53,475 bases of DNA from positions 1 to 53,475 of the forward strand of contig CADCVR010000076.1 of NCBI GenBank assembly GCA_902806205.1, written 5' to 3'. Both the position numbers and the translations under genes were made by a program. The number at the start of each line of letters is the position of its first letter. Position 1 is the stretch's first letter. The DNA comes from an uncultured Solirubrobacteraceae bacterium (GTDB lineage: Bacteria; Actinomycetota; Thermoleophilia; Solirubrobacterales; Solirubrobacteraceae). Positions 17,946-26,208 of the stretch are shown one piece after another. Below the pieces are notes generated by a model, which was not told the DNA's origin, ran no database searches, and saw only the letters and a program-made list of their open reading frames with translations.

Positions 17946-17978
17946 ACAAGTCACCCCTGACGAACTCCGGAGCCCCCC

Positions 17979-18665
17979 TTACCCCGGCGTCGGGTGAGAC
18001 GAGTCGGAGAACTCGCGGAAGAGCCCGGTCACGACGAACGCGGTCTGCTCGCCGATGTCGACCGCGTTGTCCCCGACGCGCTCGAACGCGCGGGCGACCA
18101 TCGTCATGGTCATCGCCCACTCCCGCGTGTCCTCGTCGGTGCCCATGGACACCGCCAGGGCGAAGATCTCGCGGTTGAGCGCGTTGATGGTCCGGTCCTG
18201 CACGACGAGCGCCTCCGCGAGGCCCACGTCGCGTTCGGCGAACGCGCGCCGGCACAGGGTCACCTCGTCGCGCGCGGCGCGCCCCATGCGCAGGACGCGC
18301 TCGAGGATCTCGGCCTGCACGGGGGGCTCGTGCCCCGTGAGCGGGATCAGCTTGGCGATGTTCACGCACTGATCGCCCATGCGCTCGACGTGCTTGATCG
18401 TGTGCAGCAGCGCCGCGACGATCCGCAGGTCGCCGGCGACGGGTGCTTGGAGCGCCAGCAGCGACAAGATGCCCTGGTGCACCTCGAGGTACCGCCCGTC
18501 GAGACGGTCGTCGTCGGCGATGATGAACTCGGCGAGCTCGACGTCCTGGTGCTGCAGTGCCTCCAGGCACCGGTCCACCTGACTGACGACCATGTCGAGG
18601 CCACCGAGCGCCTGCTGCTCGACGGCGGCGAGCTCCTCACGGAACCGGTGGCGGAACTCGGTCAC
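17979..18665 (-). CDS. phoU: Phosphate signalling protein PhoU
   Basis: 228 residues forming two PhoU helical repeats. The metal-binding E/DxxxD motifs are visible in HVERMGDQCVNIAK (first repeat) and AFERVGDNAVDIGEQ (second). PhoU links the Pst transporter to the sensor kinase and keeps the Pho regulon off in phosphate excess. It begins with GTG 4 nt after the pstB stop and is the last gene of pstSCAB-phoU. Confidence 0.95.
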   Translation of the reverse strand: MTEFRHRFREELAAVEQQALGGLDMVVSQVDRCLEALQHQDVELAEFIIADDDRLDGRYLEVHQGILSLLALQAPVAGDLRIVAALLHTIKHVERMGDQCVNIAKLIPLTGHEPPVQAEILERVLRMGRAARDEVTLCRRAFAERDVGLAEALVVQDRTINALNREIFALAVSMGTDEDTREWAMTMTMVARAFERVGDNAVDIGEQTAFVVTGLFREFSDSSHPTPG

Positions 18666-18669
18666 CCGG

Positions 18670-19566
18670 TCAGCCGAACTTGCCGGTGACGTACTGCTCC
18701 GTGCGCTCGTCGTCGGGATTGGAGAAGACCTTCTCCGTCGGGTTGAACTCGACGAGCTGACCGATCCGCTTGCCCTCCTCGACCTTCGCGACGGTGAAGA
18801 ACGCCGTGCGATCCGAGACGCGGGCAGCCTGCTGCATGTTGTGGGTGACGATGACGATCGTGTACCGCTCCTTGAGCTCGCACATGAGGTCCTCGATCGC
18901 CCCGGTGGAGATCGGGTCCAGCGCGGAACACGGCTCGTCCATGAGGATCACCTCCGGCTCGACGGCGAGCGCCCGGGCGATGCACAGCCGCTGCTGCTGG
19001 CCGCCGGACATGGCGAAGGCGTTGGTCTTCATGCGGTCCTTGACCTCGTCCCAGAGCGCCGCGCGCCGCAGCGCCCGCTCGACGATCTCGTCCATCTTGC
19101 CCTGCATGCCGAGCACCTTCGGGCCGAAGGCGATGTTCTCGTAGATCGACTTGGGAAACGGGTTGGGCTTCTGGAAGACCATCCCGATGACCTTGCGCAC
19201 CTGGACGGCGTCGATGTCGGGCCCGTAGAGGTCCTGGCCGTTGAACACGACCTTCCCGGACACCTTCGCCGAGGGCACGAGGTCGTTCATCCGGTTGAGG
19301 CAGCGGATCAGCGTGGACTTGCCGCAGCCCGACGGCCCGATGAACGCGGTGATCTCGCGCTCGGCCAGGTTGAACGTGACGTCCTGGACGGCCTTGACCG
19401 TTCCGTAGTGGACGGTGACGTCGGTCAGCTCGTAGGCCATGGTCGGCGACGCATCGAGCGCCTTGCCCCGCCCGGTCGCCCCGCCCACCTGCACCGAGCC
19501 GGCGGGCTGCCCGGTGCGCGGCTCGGCGGCGTCGTCGGTGGTGCGGACAGGATCGGGAGCGGTCAT
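18670..19566 (-). CDS. pstB: Phosphate ABC transporter ATP-binding protein
   Basis: Energises high-affinity phosphate import. Walker [20 protein letters not shown], the PstB-typical [18 protein letters not shown], signature [15 protein letters not shown], Walker [16 protein letters not shown] and H-loop [13 protein letters not shown] are present. The first Met codon gives 298 residues with a 42-residue polar leader not found in typical PstB; a start at ATG 19440 ([13 protein letters not shown]) would give the usual 256. Neither start has a clear Shine-Dalgarno. Third transport gene of the operon, 7 nt after pstA. Confidence 0.96.
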   Translation of the reverse strand: MTAPDPVRTTDDAAEPRTGQPAGSVQVGGATGRGKALDASPTMAYELTDVTVHYGTVKAVQDVTFNLAEREITAFIGPSGCGKSTLIRCLNRMNDLVPSAKVSGKVVFNGQDLYGPDIDAVQVRKVIGMVFQKPNPFPKSIYENIAFGPKVLGMQGKMDEIVERALRRAALWDEVKDRMKTNAFAMSGGQQQRLCIARALAVEPEVILMDEPCSALDPISTGAIEDLMCELKERYTIVIVTHNMQQAARVSDRTAFFTVAKVEEGKRIGQLVEFNPTEKVFSNPDDERTEQYVTGKFG

Positions 19567-19573
19567 GCAGGGG

Positions 19574-20491
19574 TCACCACTTGGTCTCGTAGCGGTTGCG
19601 GAGGTAGATGGCCGCCGAGTTCATCAGCAGCAGGATGACGAGCAGGACGATGATGGCAGCTGCGGCGATGTTCTGGAACACGGCCTCGGGCTCGCCGACG
19701 GCGTTGAGGATCTGCGCCGGCAGCGCGGTGAAGGGCCCGTCGATCTCCGGGTTGAAGCGGAGGTTGGCCACCGCCCCGACGAGGATCAGCGGCGCGGTCT
19801 CGCCGATCGCGCGCGAGAGGGCGAGGATCACGCCGGTGGCGATGCCCGGGAGCGCGCCCGGGAGCACCTGCTTCCAGATCGTCTGCCACTGCGTCGCGCC
19901 CAGGGCGAGCGACCCTTCGCGGATCGACGATGGCACCGCGCGGATCGCCTCTCGGGAGACGATGATCACGACGGGCAGGACGAGCAGCCCGAGCGTCAGC
20001 GCCCCGGCCAGCAGGGTCGGCTGCCCGACGCCGAGTCCGAAGATGTCGACGGGACCGCGGACGATGAACGCGAGCCCGAGGATCCCGTAGACCACCGATG
20101 GCACCGAGGCGAGGTTCTGGATGTTCGTCTCGATCGTCCGGTTCCACCACTTCGTGGCATCGGCGTACTCCTCGAGGTAGACCGCGCTCGCCACCCCCAC
20201 CGGCACGATGAAGGCCGCGACGAGGACCATGAGGTAGAGCGTCCCGATCAGCGCGGACTGGACGCCCGAGGACTCCGGGCGCAGCCGCGACGGAAACGAC
20301 GTGAGGAAGTCCAGGCTCAGAAAGCTCACGCCGTCGTTGAGTGTCGTGACGAACAGCGCGGCGAGGAACGCGACGGCGATCAGCAGGCACAGCAGCAGCG
20401 CCGCGCGGAAGAGCAGGTCCTTCGTGCGCTCCCCGCTGCCGGCACGCTCGACCGCGCGGCGGGTGATGGCCTTCTCGGCGGCGATGGCCAT
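19574..20491 (-). CDS. pstA: Phosphate ABC transporter permease PstA
   Basis: 305 residues with six predicted membrane helices, the first at about 30-50 ([20 protein letters not shown]). The EAA-like loop that docks PstB is [20 protein letters not shown] followed by [17 protein letters not shown]. The ATG follows the pstC stop codon immediately with no spacer, indicating tight translational coupling. Partners are PstC, PstB and PstS. Confidence 0.96.
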   Translation of the reverse strand: MAIAAEKAITRRAVERAGSGERTKDLLFRAALLLCLLIAVAFLAALFVTTLNDGVSFLSLDFLTSFPSRLRPESSGVQSALIGTLYLMVLVAAFIVPVGVASAVYLEEYADATKWWNRTIETNIQNLASVPSVVYGILGLAFIVRGPVDIFGLGVGQPTLLAGALTLGLLVLPVVIIVSREAIRAVPSSIREGSLALGATQWQTIWKQVLPGALPGIATGVILALSRAIGETAPLILVGAVANLRFNPEIDGPFTALPAQILNAVGEPEAVFQNIAAAAIIVLLVILLLMNSAAIYLRNRYETKW

Positions 20492-21448
20492 CTACTCGTA
20501 GACCTGTCGGTACCTGCGGACGAAGCGGATGGCGAAGAGGTTCAACACGAAGGTGATGACGAACAGCGTGCCGCCGACGGCGAAGATCGTCCCGTAGGCG
20601 ACACCGCCCGCCGAGATGTCCGACCGGGCCGTGTTCGCGATGAAGGCCGCCATGTTCTGATGCGCGGTCGTCAGATCGAGGCCCAGGTTCGGTTTGTTGC
20701 CGGCCGCCACGAGGATGAGGATCGTCTCGCCGATGGCCCGCGACGCCCCCAGGACCAGACCGGCGACCACCCCGGAGAGCGCCGCGGGGAACACGACGCG
20801 CACGACGACCTGCCATTTCGCGGCGCCGAGGCCGAAGGCACCCTCCCGGAGCGCCTGGGGGACCGAGGACAGTGCGTCCTCGGAGACCGACGCGATCGTG
20901 GGCACGACGAGGATGCCGAGGATGATCGCCGCCGACAGCCCGTTGAAGATCGAGACGTCGACGCCGATGTCCTGCAGCAGCGGGGTGAAGAACGTCAGGG
21001 CGAAGAAGCCGAAGACGATCGTCGGGATGCCCGCGAGGATCTCGACGACCGGCTTGAAGATCTTCCGGATGCGGGGGTTGGCGTACTCCGCGAGGTAGAT
21101 GCCGACCCCGAGGCCGACGGGGATCGCGACCAGGAGACCGATCACCGTCAGGTACAGGGTCGACCAGATCAGCGGCAGCACTCCGAAGGACTGCGAGTCC
21201 CCGCCTGCCAGCGGCGTCCACTTCGTCCCGAGGAAGAAGTCGGCGAACGGGACCTGCTCGAAGAAGTTCACCATCTCCCGCAGAAGCGTGATGACGATGC
21301 CCGTCGTCGTGACGACCGACACGAGCGCGGCGAGGGCGAGCAGCCCCTTGATGACCTGCTCGCCGACCGACCGCCGCGTGCGGGTCCTCGTCAACTTCGA
21401 CGAGGACACCGCGCCGCGTGAGGCAGCGGCTGCCGAGCTTGCCTCCAT
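20492..21448 (-). CDS. pstC: Phosphate ABC transporter permease PstC
   Basis: 318 residues from the ATG at 21448; the frame is open further upstream but overlaps pstS and looks non-coding there. Six membrane helices, with a periplasmic segment between the first and second containing FADFFLGTKWTPLAGGDSQSFG, a PstC hallmark, and the coupling loop ALREGAFGLGAAKWQVVVR then GASRAIGETILILVAAG. It lies 11 bp after pstS. Confidence 0.96.
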   Translation of the reverse strand: MEASSAAAASRGAVSSSKLTRTRTRRSVGEQVIKGLLALAALVSVVTTTGIVITLLREMVNFFEQVPFADFFLGTKWTPLAGGDSQSFGVLPLIWSTLYLTVIGLLVAIPVGLGVGIYLAEYANPRIRKIFKPVVEILAGIPTIVFGFFALTFFTPLLQDIGVDVSIFNGLSAAIILGILVVPTIASVSEDALSSVPQALREGAFGLGAAKWQVVVRVVFPAALSGVVAGLVLGASRAIGETILILVAAGNKPNLGLDLTTAHQNMAAFIANTARSDISAGGVAYGTIFAVGGTLFVITFVLNLFAIRFVRRYRQVYE

Positions 21449-21459
21449 GCCTGGTCGTG

Positions 21460-22488
21460 CTACTCCGCCGCCGGCTTCTCGACGGGCGTGGCGCTGTTGA
21501 TGTTCTCCAGCGCCTTGGTCTTCAGCTCGTCGGTCAGCGGGATGTAGCCCGAAGCCTCGTTGATCTGCTGGTTCATCTCGTTGATGAAGGTCAGGTAGCC
21601 CTTGATGGCCGGCATCTTGACCGTCTCGGCGGTCGGATACATGAACAGCGGGCGCGAGAGCGGCGCGTACTCGCCGCTGGCGATCGTCTCGACGTTCGGT
21701 TGGACGCAACCGTCGCCGTTGTCGACGGCCAGGGTCTTGAGCTTCTCCTTGTTCTCCTCGGCGAACGCGAAGCCGACGTAGCCCAGGGCGTTCTCGGTTC
21801 CCGAGATGCCGGTGACGATCTGGTTGTCGTCGGCGGACGTCTGCACGTTCTGCGTGCGCTGCTCGGCGTCGGTCTCGAGGGCCGCCTCGGTGAAGTAGTC
21901 GTAGGTGCCGGACTCCGTGCCCGGCGTGAAGAACGACACGGGCGCGTCGGGGTAGCCCGAGCCGAGCTCGGAGTAGTTCTTGACCTTCGACTTCGGCGCC
22001 AGCAGCTTCTTCAGGTCGGCGACCTTGATGCAGTCGTTCGGGAACTTGAGCGCGGGGTTGGCCACGACGGAGAGGCCGTCGATGCCGACCTGGACCTCGA
22101 CGGGGTCGATGCCCTCCTTCTGGCAGGCCTCGTACTCGTCGGCCTCGATGGCGCGCGAGGCGTCGGCGATGTCGAGCTCACCGCGGCAGAACTTCTCGAA
22201 GCCGTCGCCCGTGCCTGCACCACCCACCGTGACCTGCAGCTTGGCGCCCTCCTCGCCGATCAGCTCGGCGGCGGCGTTGGCGAGCGGCTCGACGGTGGAA
22301 GAGCCGTCGATCCGGATGCTGCCCGACAGGCTGGAGACGTCGGTGCCCGACTCAGCCGGCTGGGTCTCGGTGGACGCGCCGCCGCCCGCCGGGGTGCTGG
22401 CCGTGGGCTCGTCATCGTCGCCACAGGCCGCGGCGCCGAACGCCAGGGCGCCGACGGTCAGCGCGGCGCAGAAGTTCTTTGACCTCAC
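21460..22488 (-). CDS. pstS: Phosphate-binding lipoprotein PstS
   Basis: 342 residues from GTG 22488, which has an AAGGAG site 8 nt upstream. A lipoprotein signal (AALTVGALAFGAAAC, lipid-anchored Cys near 22) and a Thr/Gly/Ala-rich linker precede the binding domain. Phosphate-ligand segments are IDGSSTVEPLA, GAGTGDGFEKFCRGELDIADAS and TPGTESGTYDYFTE, as in SphX/PstS proteins. It heads the pstSCAB-phoU operon. A PHO-box-like repeat lies about 85-100 bp upstream with TAACAG at 22550-22555 as a suitable -10. Confidence 0.96.
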   Translation of the reverse strand: MRSKNFCAALTVGALAFGAAACGDDDEPTASTPAGGGASTETQPAESGTDVSSLSGSIRIDGSSTVEPLANAAAELIGEEGAKLQVTVGGAGTGDGFEKFCRGELDIADASRAIEADEYEACQKEGIDPVEVQVGIDGLSVVANPALKFPNDCIKVADLKKLLAPKSKVKNYSELGSGYPDAPVSFFTPGTESGTYDYFTEAALETDAEQRTQNVQTSADDNQIVTGISGTENALGYVGFAFAEENKEKLKTLAVDNGDGCVQPNVETIASGEYAPLSRPLFMYPTAETVKMPAIKGYLTFINEMNQQINEASGYIPLTDELKTKALENINSATPVEKPAAE

Positions 22489-22564
22489 TCGAGCATCTCC
22501 TTCGAAGTGGTTTGCGTCCCCGCAGGCTGACCGGGAGCACCCGCCCACCCTGTTACCGACTCGT

Positions 22565-22912
22565 CTAGGAGATGTGAAGAGGGTGTGAAGTCTCGGGCGA
22601 GAAGCGGTAGCCGAAGCCCACGTGGGTGTGGATGAACCGGGAGCCGGGAAGCGCCGTCTCGAGCTTCACGCGCACCTTGTGGATGTAGACGTCGATGGAG
22701 CGGTCGCCGTCGCGCAGCGGTCCCCCCCAGACGCGCTCGTAGAGCTCGCGCCGCGAGACGATCCCGCCCTGGGAGCGGACGAGGGCGACCAGGAGCTGGA
22801 ACTCCCGGACCGAGAGCGTCAGCGCGCGGCCCGCGGCCAGGACCAGCCCGTCGGCGGGCCGGATCTCGAGCTCGCCGGCTCTGAGCACCGGGTGGTCGGA
22901 CGCCGTCTCCAT
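22565..22912 (-). CDS. Receiver-less OmpR-type winged-helix DNA-binding protein
   Basis: 115 residues consisting only of a Trans_reg_C domain: strands LRAGELEIRPADGLVLAAG, helix LSVREFQLLVALVRSQGGIV, SRRELYERVWGG, recognition helix RSIDVYIHKVRVKLET and the wing IHTHVGFGYRF. There is no receiver domain and no room for one, because the upstream sequence is the PHO-box region. It closely resembles the output domain of the regulator at 17 kb, suggesting duplication. It could compete for or cooperate at the same repeats (inference). Its stop lies in the pstS promoter, and the CTTCAC repeats overlap its last codons. Confidence 0.85.
   Translation of the reverse strand: METASDHPVLRAGELEIRPADGLVLAAGRALTLSVREFQLLVALVRSQGGIVSRRELYERVWGGPLRDGDRSIDVYIHKVRVKLETALPGSRFIHTHVGFGYRFSPETSHPLHIS
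22569..22590 (-). promoter_or_regulatory. PHO-box-like direct repeat upstream of pstS
   Basis: On the minus strand CTTCAC-N5-CTTCAC gives two hexamers exactly 11 bp apart (22590-22585 and 22579-22574). A TAACAG hexamer starts about 13 nt after the second unit, the spacing seen in activator-dependent PhoB/PhoP promoters. Part of the repeat lies inside the 3' end of the winged-helix gene. Confidence 0.6.
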
Positions 22913-22948
22913 CCGCCGGGAGGTTCGCGCGCGGATCCCTCGATCTCG

Positions 22949-22987
22949 GTTACGCGACCGTGAACCGGTTGTGAAAGAACCGTGAAC
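22949..22987 (-). promoter_or_regulatory. PHO box: GTTCAC/TTTCAC repeats with 11-bp period
   Basis: On the minus strand GTTCAC (22987-22982), TTTCAC (22976-22971), GTTCAC (22965-22960) and a weaker CGTAAC (22954-22949) repeat at exactly 11 bp. This is the unit and period of actinobacterial PhoP boxes. It lies in the divergent spacer between the receiver-less winged-helix gene, which it faces, and the DUF47 gene. Confidence 0.7.
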
Positions 22988-23030
22988 TGCGCCGGACGGC
23001 CTCCATGGGCGTCCCTAGGCTGGGTCGCCG

Positions 23031-23663
23031 ATGCCGTTGTTCCGCCGCCCCGGCCACGACCAGGCCGTCCTCGAGCTCCTGGAGGAGTCCGGCCGCAACG
23101 TCCAGCGCACCACCCTGCTGCTCCGCGACCTGCTTGCCGCCTGGCCCGAGCGCTCCGACCTCGTCCGGGAGGTGATGCTCTGCGAGCAGGAGGGCGACCG
23201 GATCACCCACGACATCATCCACCGCATCGGCGGGAACACGCTTCGGGCGCCCTTCGACCCGCAGGACGGGCACGCGCTCGCGACCGCGCTGGACGACATC
23301 GTCGACTTCGCCGAGCAGACCGCCGACGCACTCGGCCTGTACGGCGTCGAGGCGGCGATGGAGCAGAGCACCGCGCTCGCGGAGGTGCTCGTCGGGGCCG
23401 GTGAGCAGGTCGGGCGTGCCCTGCGCTGCCTGCGGACGGGCACCGAACTCGGGCCGCACCTCGTGGAGATCCACCGGCTGGAGAACGAGGGCGACCGGCT
23501 CAGCCGCGAGGCGATCGCGTCCCTGTTCGCCAACGGCATCGACCCGATGGTCGTCATCCGCTGGAAGGACATCTTCGAGAGCCTCGAGGCCTCCGTCGAC
23601 GCGTGCGAGACCGTTGCCCACCTGCTCGAGGGCATCACCCTCAAGCGGCGGGCCGGCCGGTAG
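23031..23663 (+). CDS. DUF47 family (PhoU-like) protein
   Basis: 210 residues, all helical, of the DUF47/YkaA family that resembles PhoU and usually accompanies low-affinity Pit phosphate transporters. Conserved metal-type motifs are EQEGDRITHDIIHRIGGN in the first half and HRLENEGDRLSREAIASLF in the second, with VIRWKDIFESLEASVDACE near the end. No pit gene is adjacent. TAGGCT at 23016-23021 is 9 nt before the ATG, and the PHO box lies upstream, so phosphate control is likely. Confidence 0.9.
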   Translation: MPLFRRPGHDQAVLELLEESGRNVQRTTLLLRDLLAAWPERSDLVREVMLCEQEGDRITHDIIHRIGGNTLRAPFDPQDGHALATALDDIVDFAEQTADALGLYGVEAAMEQSTALAEVLVGAGEQVGRALRCLRTGTELGPHLVEIHRLENEGDRLSREAIASLFANGIDPMVVIRWKDIFESLEASVDACETVAHLLEGITLKRRAGR

Positions 23664-23777
23664 GGCACTTCGCCGCCGGCGACCGCTTCACGCCCTCGCA
23701 ACCGCGGAGAACCGACCGCGGTCCTGGGCGGTTTCGCGCGCGTCGGGCCGGGTCACGCGCAGCCTCCGCGAGGGGTG

Positions 23778-24725
23778 CTATCCCTGCTGTCGCCCACCCG
23801 CCGAGCAGCCGCACGAGCCCGCCGCCGCCGTGGCGGTACCGCAGCAGCTCGACTCGGTCTCGCCCTCACAGCAGGACGCCTGAGCCGCGTCGCTGCCGCA
23901 AGCCGAGGTCGCCTCGGCCAGGCCGACGGCTCGAGCGGGAGGCTTCGTCGCGCGGACGATGGCCGACGCGGCGTGCTCGTGCACCCGGTGCCCCTCGACG
24001 AGTTCGACATCGACGAGCCCGGCGCCGACCAGCGAGCGCTCGAACTGCTCGCGGGTCAGTGCTCCCGCGATGCACCCGGTCCACTGCGCCATGTCCGCGC
24101 GGGTCGCCGCGTCCATGTCCGGGTCGGCGATGACGTCCGAGACGGCGAACCGGCCCCCCGGCCGCAACACGCGCGCGGCCTCGCGCAACACGCGATCCTT
24201 GTCGCCGGAGAGGTTGATGACGCAGTTGGAGATGACGACGTCGACGCTCGCGTCCGGGAGCGGGATGTCCTCGATGTGACCCTTGAGCCACTCGACGTTC
24301 GTCGCGCCCGCCGCGGTCGCGTTCGCCCGGGCGAGGTCGAGCATCTCGTCGGTCATGTCGAGCCCGATCGCCCGGCCGGTCGGCGCGACGCGCCTGGCGC
24401 TGATCAACACGTCCGCGCCGGCGCCCGAGCCCAGGTCGAGCACGACGTCGCCGGGGCGCAACTCGGCCACGGCGGTCGGCACCCCGCAGCCCAGCGACGC
24501 GGCGACCGCGGCGCCCGGCGCGTCGCCCGCTTCGCGCGCGCCGTAGAGCACGTCGCCGAAGACCTGCGTCCCCGCGGCATCGTCCAGCACGACCGGGGCG
24601 GGGCCGCAGCAGCTCTCACCGGCGCCCGCGCCGCTCGCGGTCGCGCGGGCCGCCGCGGCGTAGCGCTCGCGGACCGCCTCACGGACGTCGCCGCCGCTTC
24701 CATCGATGTTCGTCGATCCGTTCAC
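23778..24725 (-). CDS. arsM: Arsenite S-adenosylmethionine methyltransferase
   Basis: Methylates As(III) to volatile or oxidisable species. The SAM site is [16 protein letters not shown], and the arsenic-binding cysteines are in place: C39/C40 (GESCCG), C168 (ISNCVINL) and C218 (WTGCIAGAL). The C-terminus carries an extra Cys-rich tail ([20 protein letters not shown]) that may bind arsenic or another soft metal. GTG start with TAGCCT 7 nt upstream (24733-24738), so it seems to have its own leaderless promoter despite lying only 36 bp after arsR. Confidence 0.92.
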   Translation of the reverse strand: MNGSTNIDGSGGDVREAVRERYAAAARATASGAGAGESCCGPAPVVLDDAAGTQVFGDVLYGAREAGDAPGAAVAASLGCGVPTAVAELRPGDVVLDLGSGAGADVLISARRVAPTGRAIGLDMTDEMLDLARANATAAGATNVEWLKGHIEDIPLPDASVDVVISNCVINLSGDKDRVLREAARVLRPGGRFAVSDVIADPDMDAATRADMAQWTGCIAGALTREQFERSLVGAGLVDVELVEGHRVHEHAASAIVRATKPPARAVGLAEATSACGSDAAQASCCEGETESSCCGTATAAAGSCGCSAGGRQQG

Positions 24726-24761
24726 GTGGTGGAGGCTACCGGCCCGCCGGCCGCTGTCAAG

Positions 24762-25115
24762 TCAGGCCAGCCAGGCCGAGAGCTCGTCGAGCGCCGCCGG
24801 CAGCACGTAGTAGTACGCCCACACGCCACGCCGCTCGGAGTCCACGATCCCCGCATCGCGCAGCTTCTTGAGGTGGTGGGAGAGCGTGGGCTGGGCGATG
24901 TCGAAGAGCGCGACGAGCTCGCACACGCAGACCTTCCCGGCGTGCTTGCGCAGGACGTCGACGAGCTGCAGGCGGATCGGGTCGCCGAGCGCCTTGGCCA
25001 CCTCGGCCAGGCGGAGCGCCTGCTCGCGATCGACGTCCGGGAAGACGACGGGCTCGCAGCACGGCGCGCCACTCGCGCGCTTGGTCTTGGGTGACAGCTC
25101 GAGCTCGACGGACAT
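24762..25115 (-). CDS. arsR: ArsR family arsenic-responsive repressor
   Basis: 117 residues. The winged helix includes AKALGDPIRLQLVDVL, the metalloid-sensing KVCVCELV (C63, C65) and recognition helix QPTLSHHLKKLRDAG. A further pair C19/C20 near the N-terminus (APCCEPVV) may be the third ligand. The ATG at 25115 is supported by TACGCT at 25122-25127, 6 nt upstream; the frame upstream of it is antisense to gap2. It is divergent from gap2-arsJ and probably controls both directions through a shared operator. Confidence 0.93.
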   Translation of the reverse strand: MSVELELSPKTKRASGAPCCEPVVFPDVDREQALRLAEVAKALGDPIRLQLVDVLRKHAGKVCVCELVALFDIAQPTLSHHLKKLRDAGIVDSERRGVWAYYYVLPAALDELSAWLA

Positions 25116-25147
25116 GCGCGAAGCGTACGCGGTGACGCAACGGTGAA

Positions 25148-25164
25148 CGTAGATTGCATCTACG
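25148..25164. promoter_or_regulatory. ArsR operator
   Basis: A perfect inverted repeat CGTAGAT-TGC-ATCTACG in the arsR-gap2 spacer. It contains the probable gap2 -35 (TTGCAT, 25154-25159), 17 bp from the -10 TACGGT (25177-25182), and abuts the arsR promoter on the other side, so binding would block both. Confidence 0.7.
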
Positions 25165-25188
25165 AACGTCGATGGATACGGTGGCGCG

Positions 25189-26208
25189 ATGGCGCTGCGG
25201 ATCGGCATCAACGGCTTCGGCCGGATCGGGCGCCTGGCCCTGCGCGCCGCGTGGGGGAAGCGCGACCTCGAGTTCGTCCACGTCAACGAGCCCAACGCCG
25301 GCGCGCACACCTCCGCCCACCTGCTGACGTTCGACTCGGTCCATGGCCGCTGGGACCACGACGTCACCGGCGACGACGGAACGCTCGCAGTCGACGGCAC
25401 CCCGCTCGGCCACAGCTCCCACGCCGCCCCGGGCGACGTGCCCTGGGCCGGGTGCGGCGTCGACCTGGTCCTCGAGTGCTCGGGCGAGTTCCGCACCATG
25501 GAAACGCTCGCGGCCTACTTCGAGCAGGGCGTCGGGAAGGTCGTGGTGGCCGCACCGGTCAAGGACGCTCGCGCGCTCAACGTGGTCGTCGGGGTGAACG
25601 ACGACCGCTACGACCCCGGCCGCCACGACGTGATCACCGCCGCGTCGTGCACCACGAACTGCCTGGCACCGGTGGTCAAGGTCATCCACGAGGCGATCGG
25701 GATCCGGCACGGCGCGATCACCACGCTCCACGACCTGACCAACACCCAGACGCTCGTCGACGCGCCGCACAAGGACCTGCGGCGGGCGCGGGCGGCGGGC
25801 GTCTCGCTGATCCCCACCACGACGGGCTCGGCCACGGCGATCGGGCTCATCTTCCCGGAGCTCGAGGGCCGGCTGAACGGCTTGGCCGTGCGCGTCCCGC
25901 TGCTCAACGCGTCGCTGACCGACTGCGTCTTCGAGGTGGCGCGGCCGACCACGGTCGAGGAGGTCAACGGGCTCCTCAAGGCCGCCGCGGACGGTCCCCT
26001 CGCTCAGATCCTCGGCTACGAGGAGCGGCCGCTCGTGTCCGTCGACTACAAGGACGACCCGCGTTCGGGGATCGTCGACGCGCTCACGACGATGGTCGTC
26101 GACGGGACGCAGGTGAAGATCCTGGCCTGGTACGACAACGAGTGGGGCTACGCGAACCGCCTCGTCGAGCTCGCGGCCCTCGTCGGCGCCGCCGGGAGGC
26201 AGGGGTGA
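25189..26208 (+). CDS. ArsJ-associated glyceraldehyde-3-phosphate dehydrogenase
   Basis: 339 residues, type [15 protein letters not shown], catalytic Cys 154 ([11 protein letters not shown]) and His 181 ([10 protein letters not shown]). Asp 35 of the glycolytic paralogue is replaced by Glu 34 (VNEPNAG), as in other arsenic-linked GAPDHs. With arsenate in place of phosphate it makes 1-arseno-3-phosphoglycerate, which the next gene exports. It overlaps arsJ by GTGA. TACGGT lies 6 nt before the ATG, indicating a leaderless mRNA under the ArsR operator. Confidence 0.92.
   Translation: MALRIGINGFGRIGRLALRAAWGKRDLEFVHVNEPNAGAHTSAHLLTFDSVHGRWDHDVTGDDGTLAVDGTPLGHSSHAAPGDVPWAGCGVDLVLECSGEFRTMETLAAYFEQGVGKVVVAAPVKDARALNVVVGVNDDRYDPGRHDVITAASCTTNCLAPVVKVIHEAIGIRHGAITTLHDLTNTQTLVDAPHKDLRRARAAGVSLIPTTTGSATAIGLIFPELEGRLNGLAVRVPLLNASLTDCVFEVARPTTVEEVNGLLKAAADGPLAQILGYEERPLVSVDYKDDPRSGIVDALTTMVVDGTQVKILAWYDNEWGYANRLVELAALVGAAGRQG

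Noticed and set aside
17941-17956. CTTCACAAGTCACC near phoU as a PHO box
   Set aside because: Only one clear hexamer; no second unit at 11 bp.
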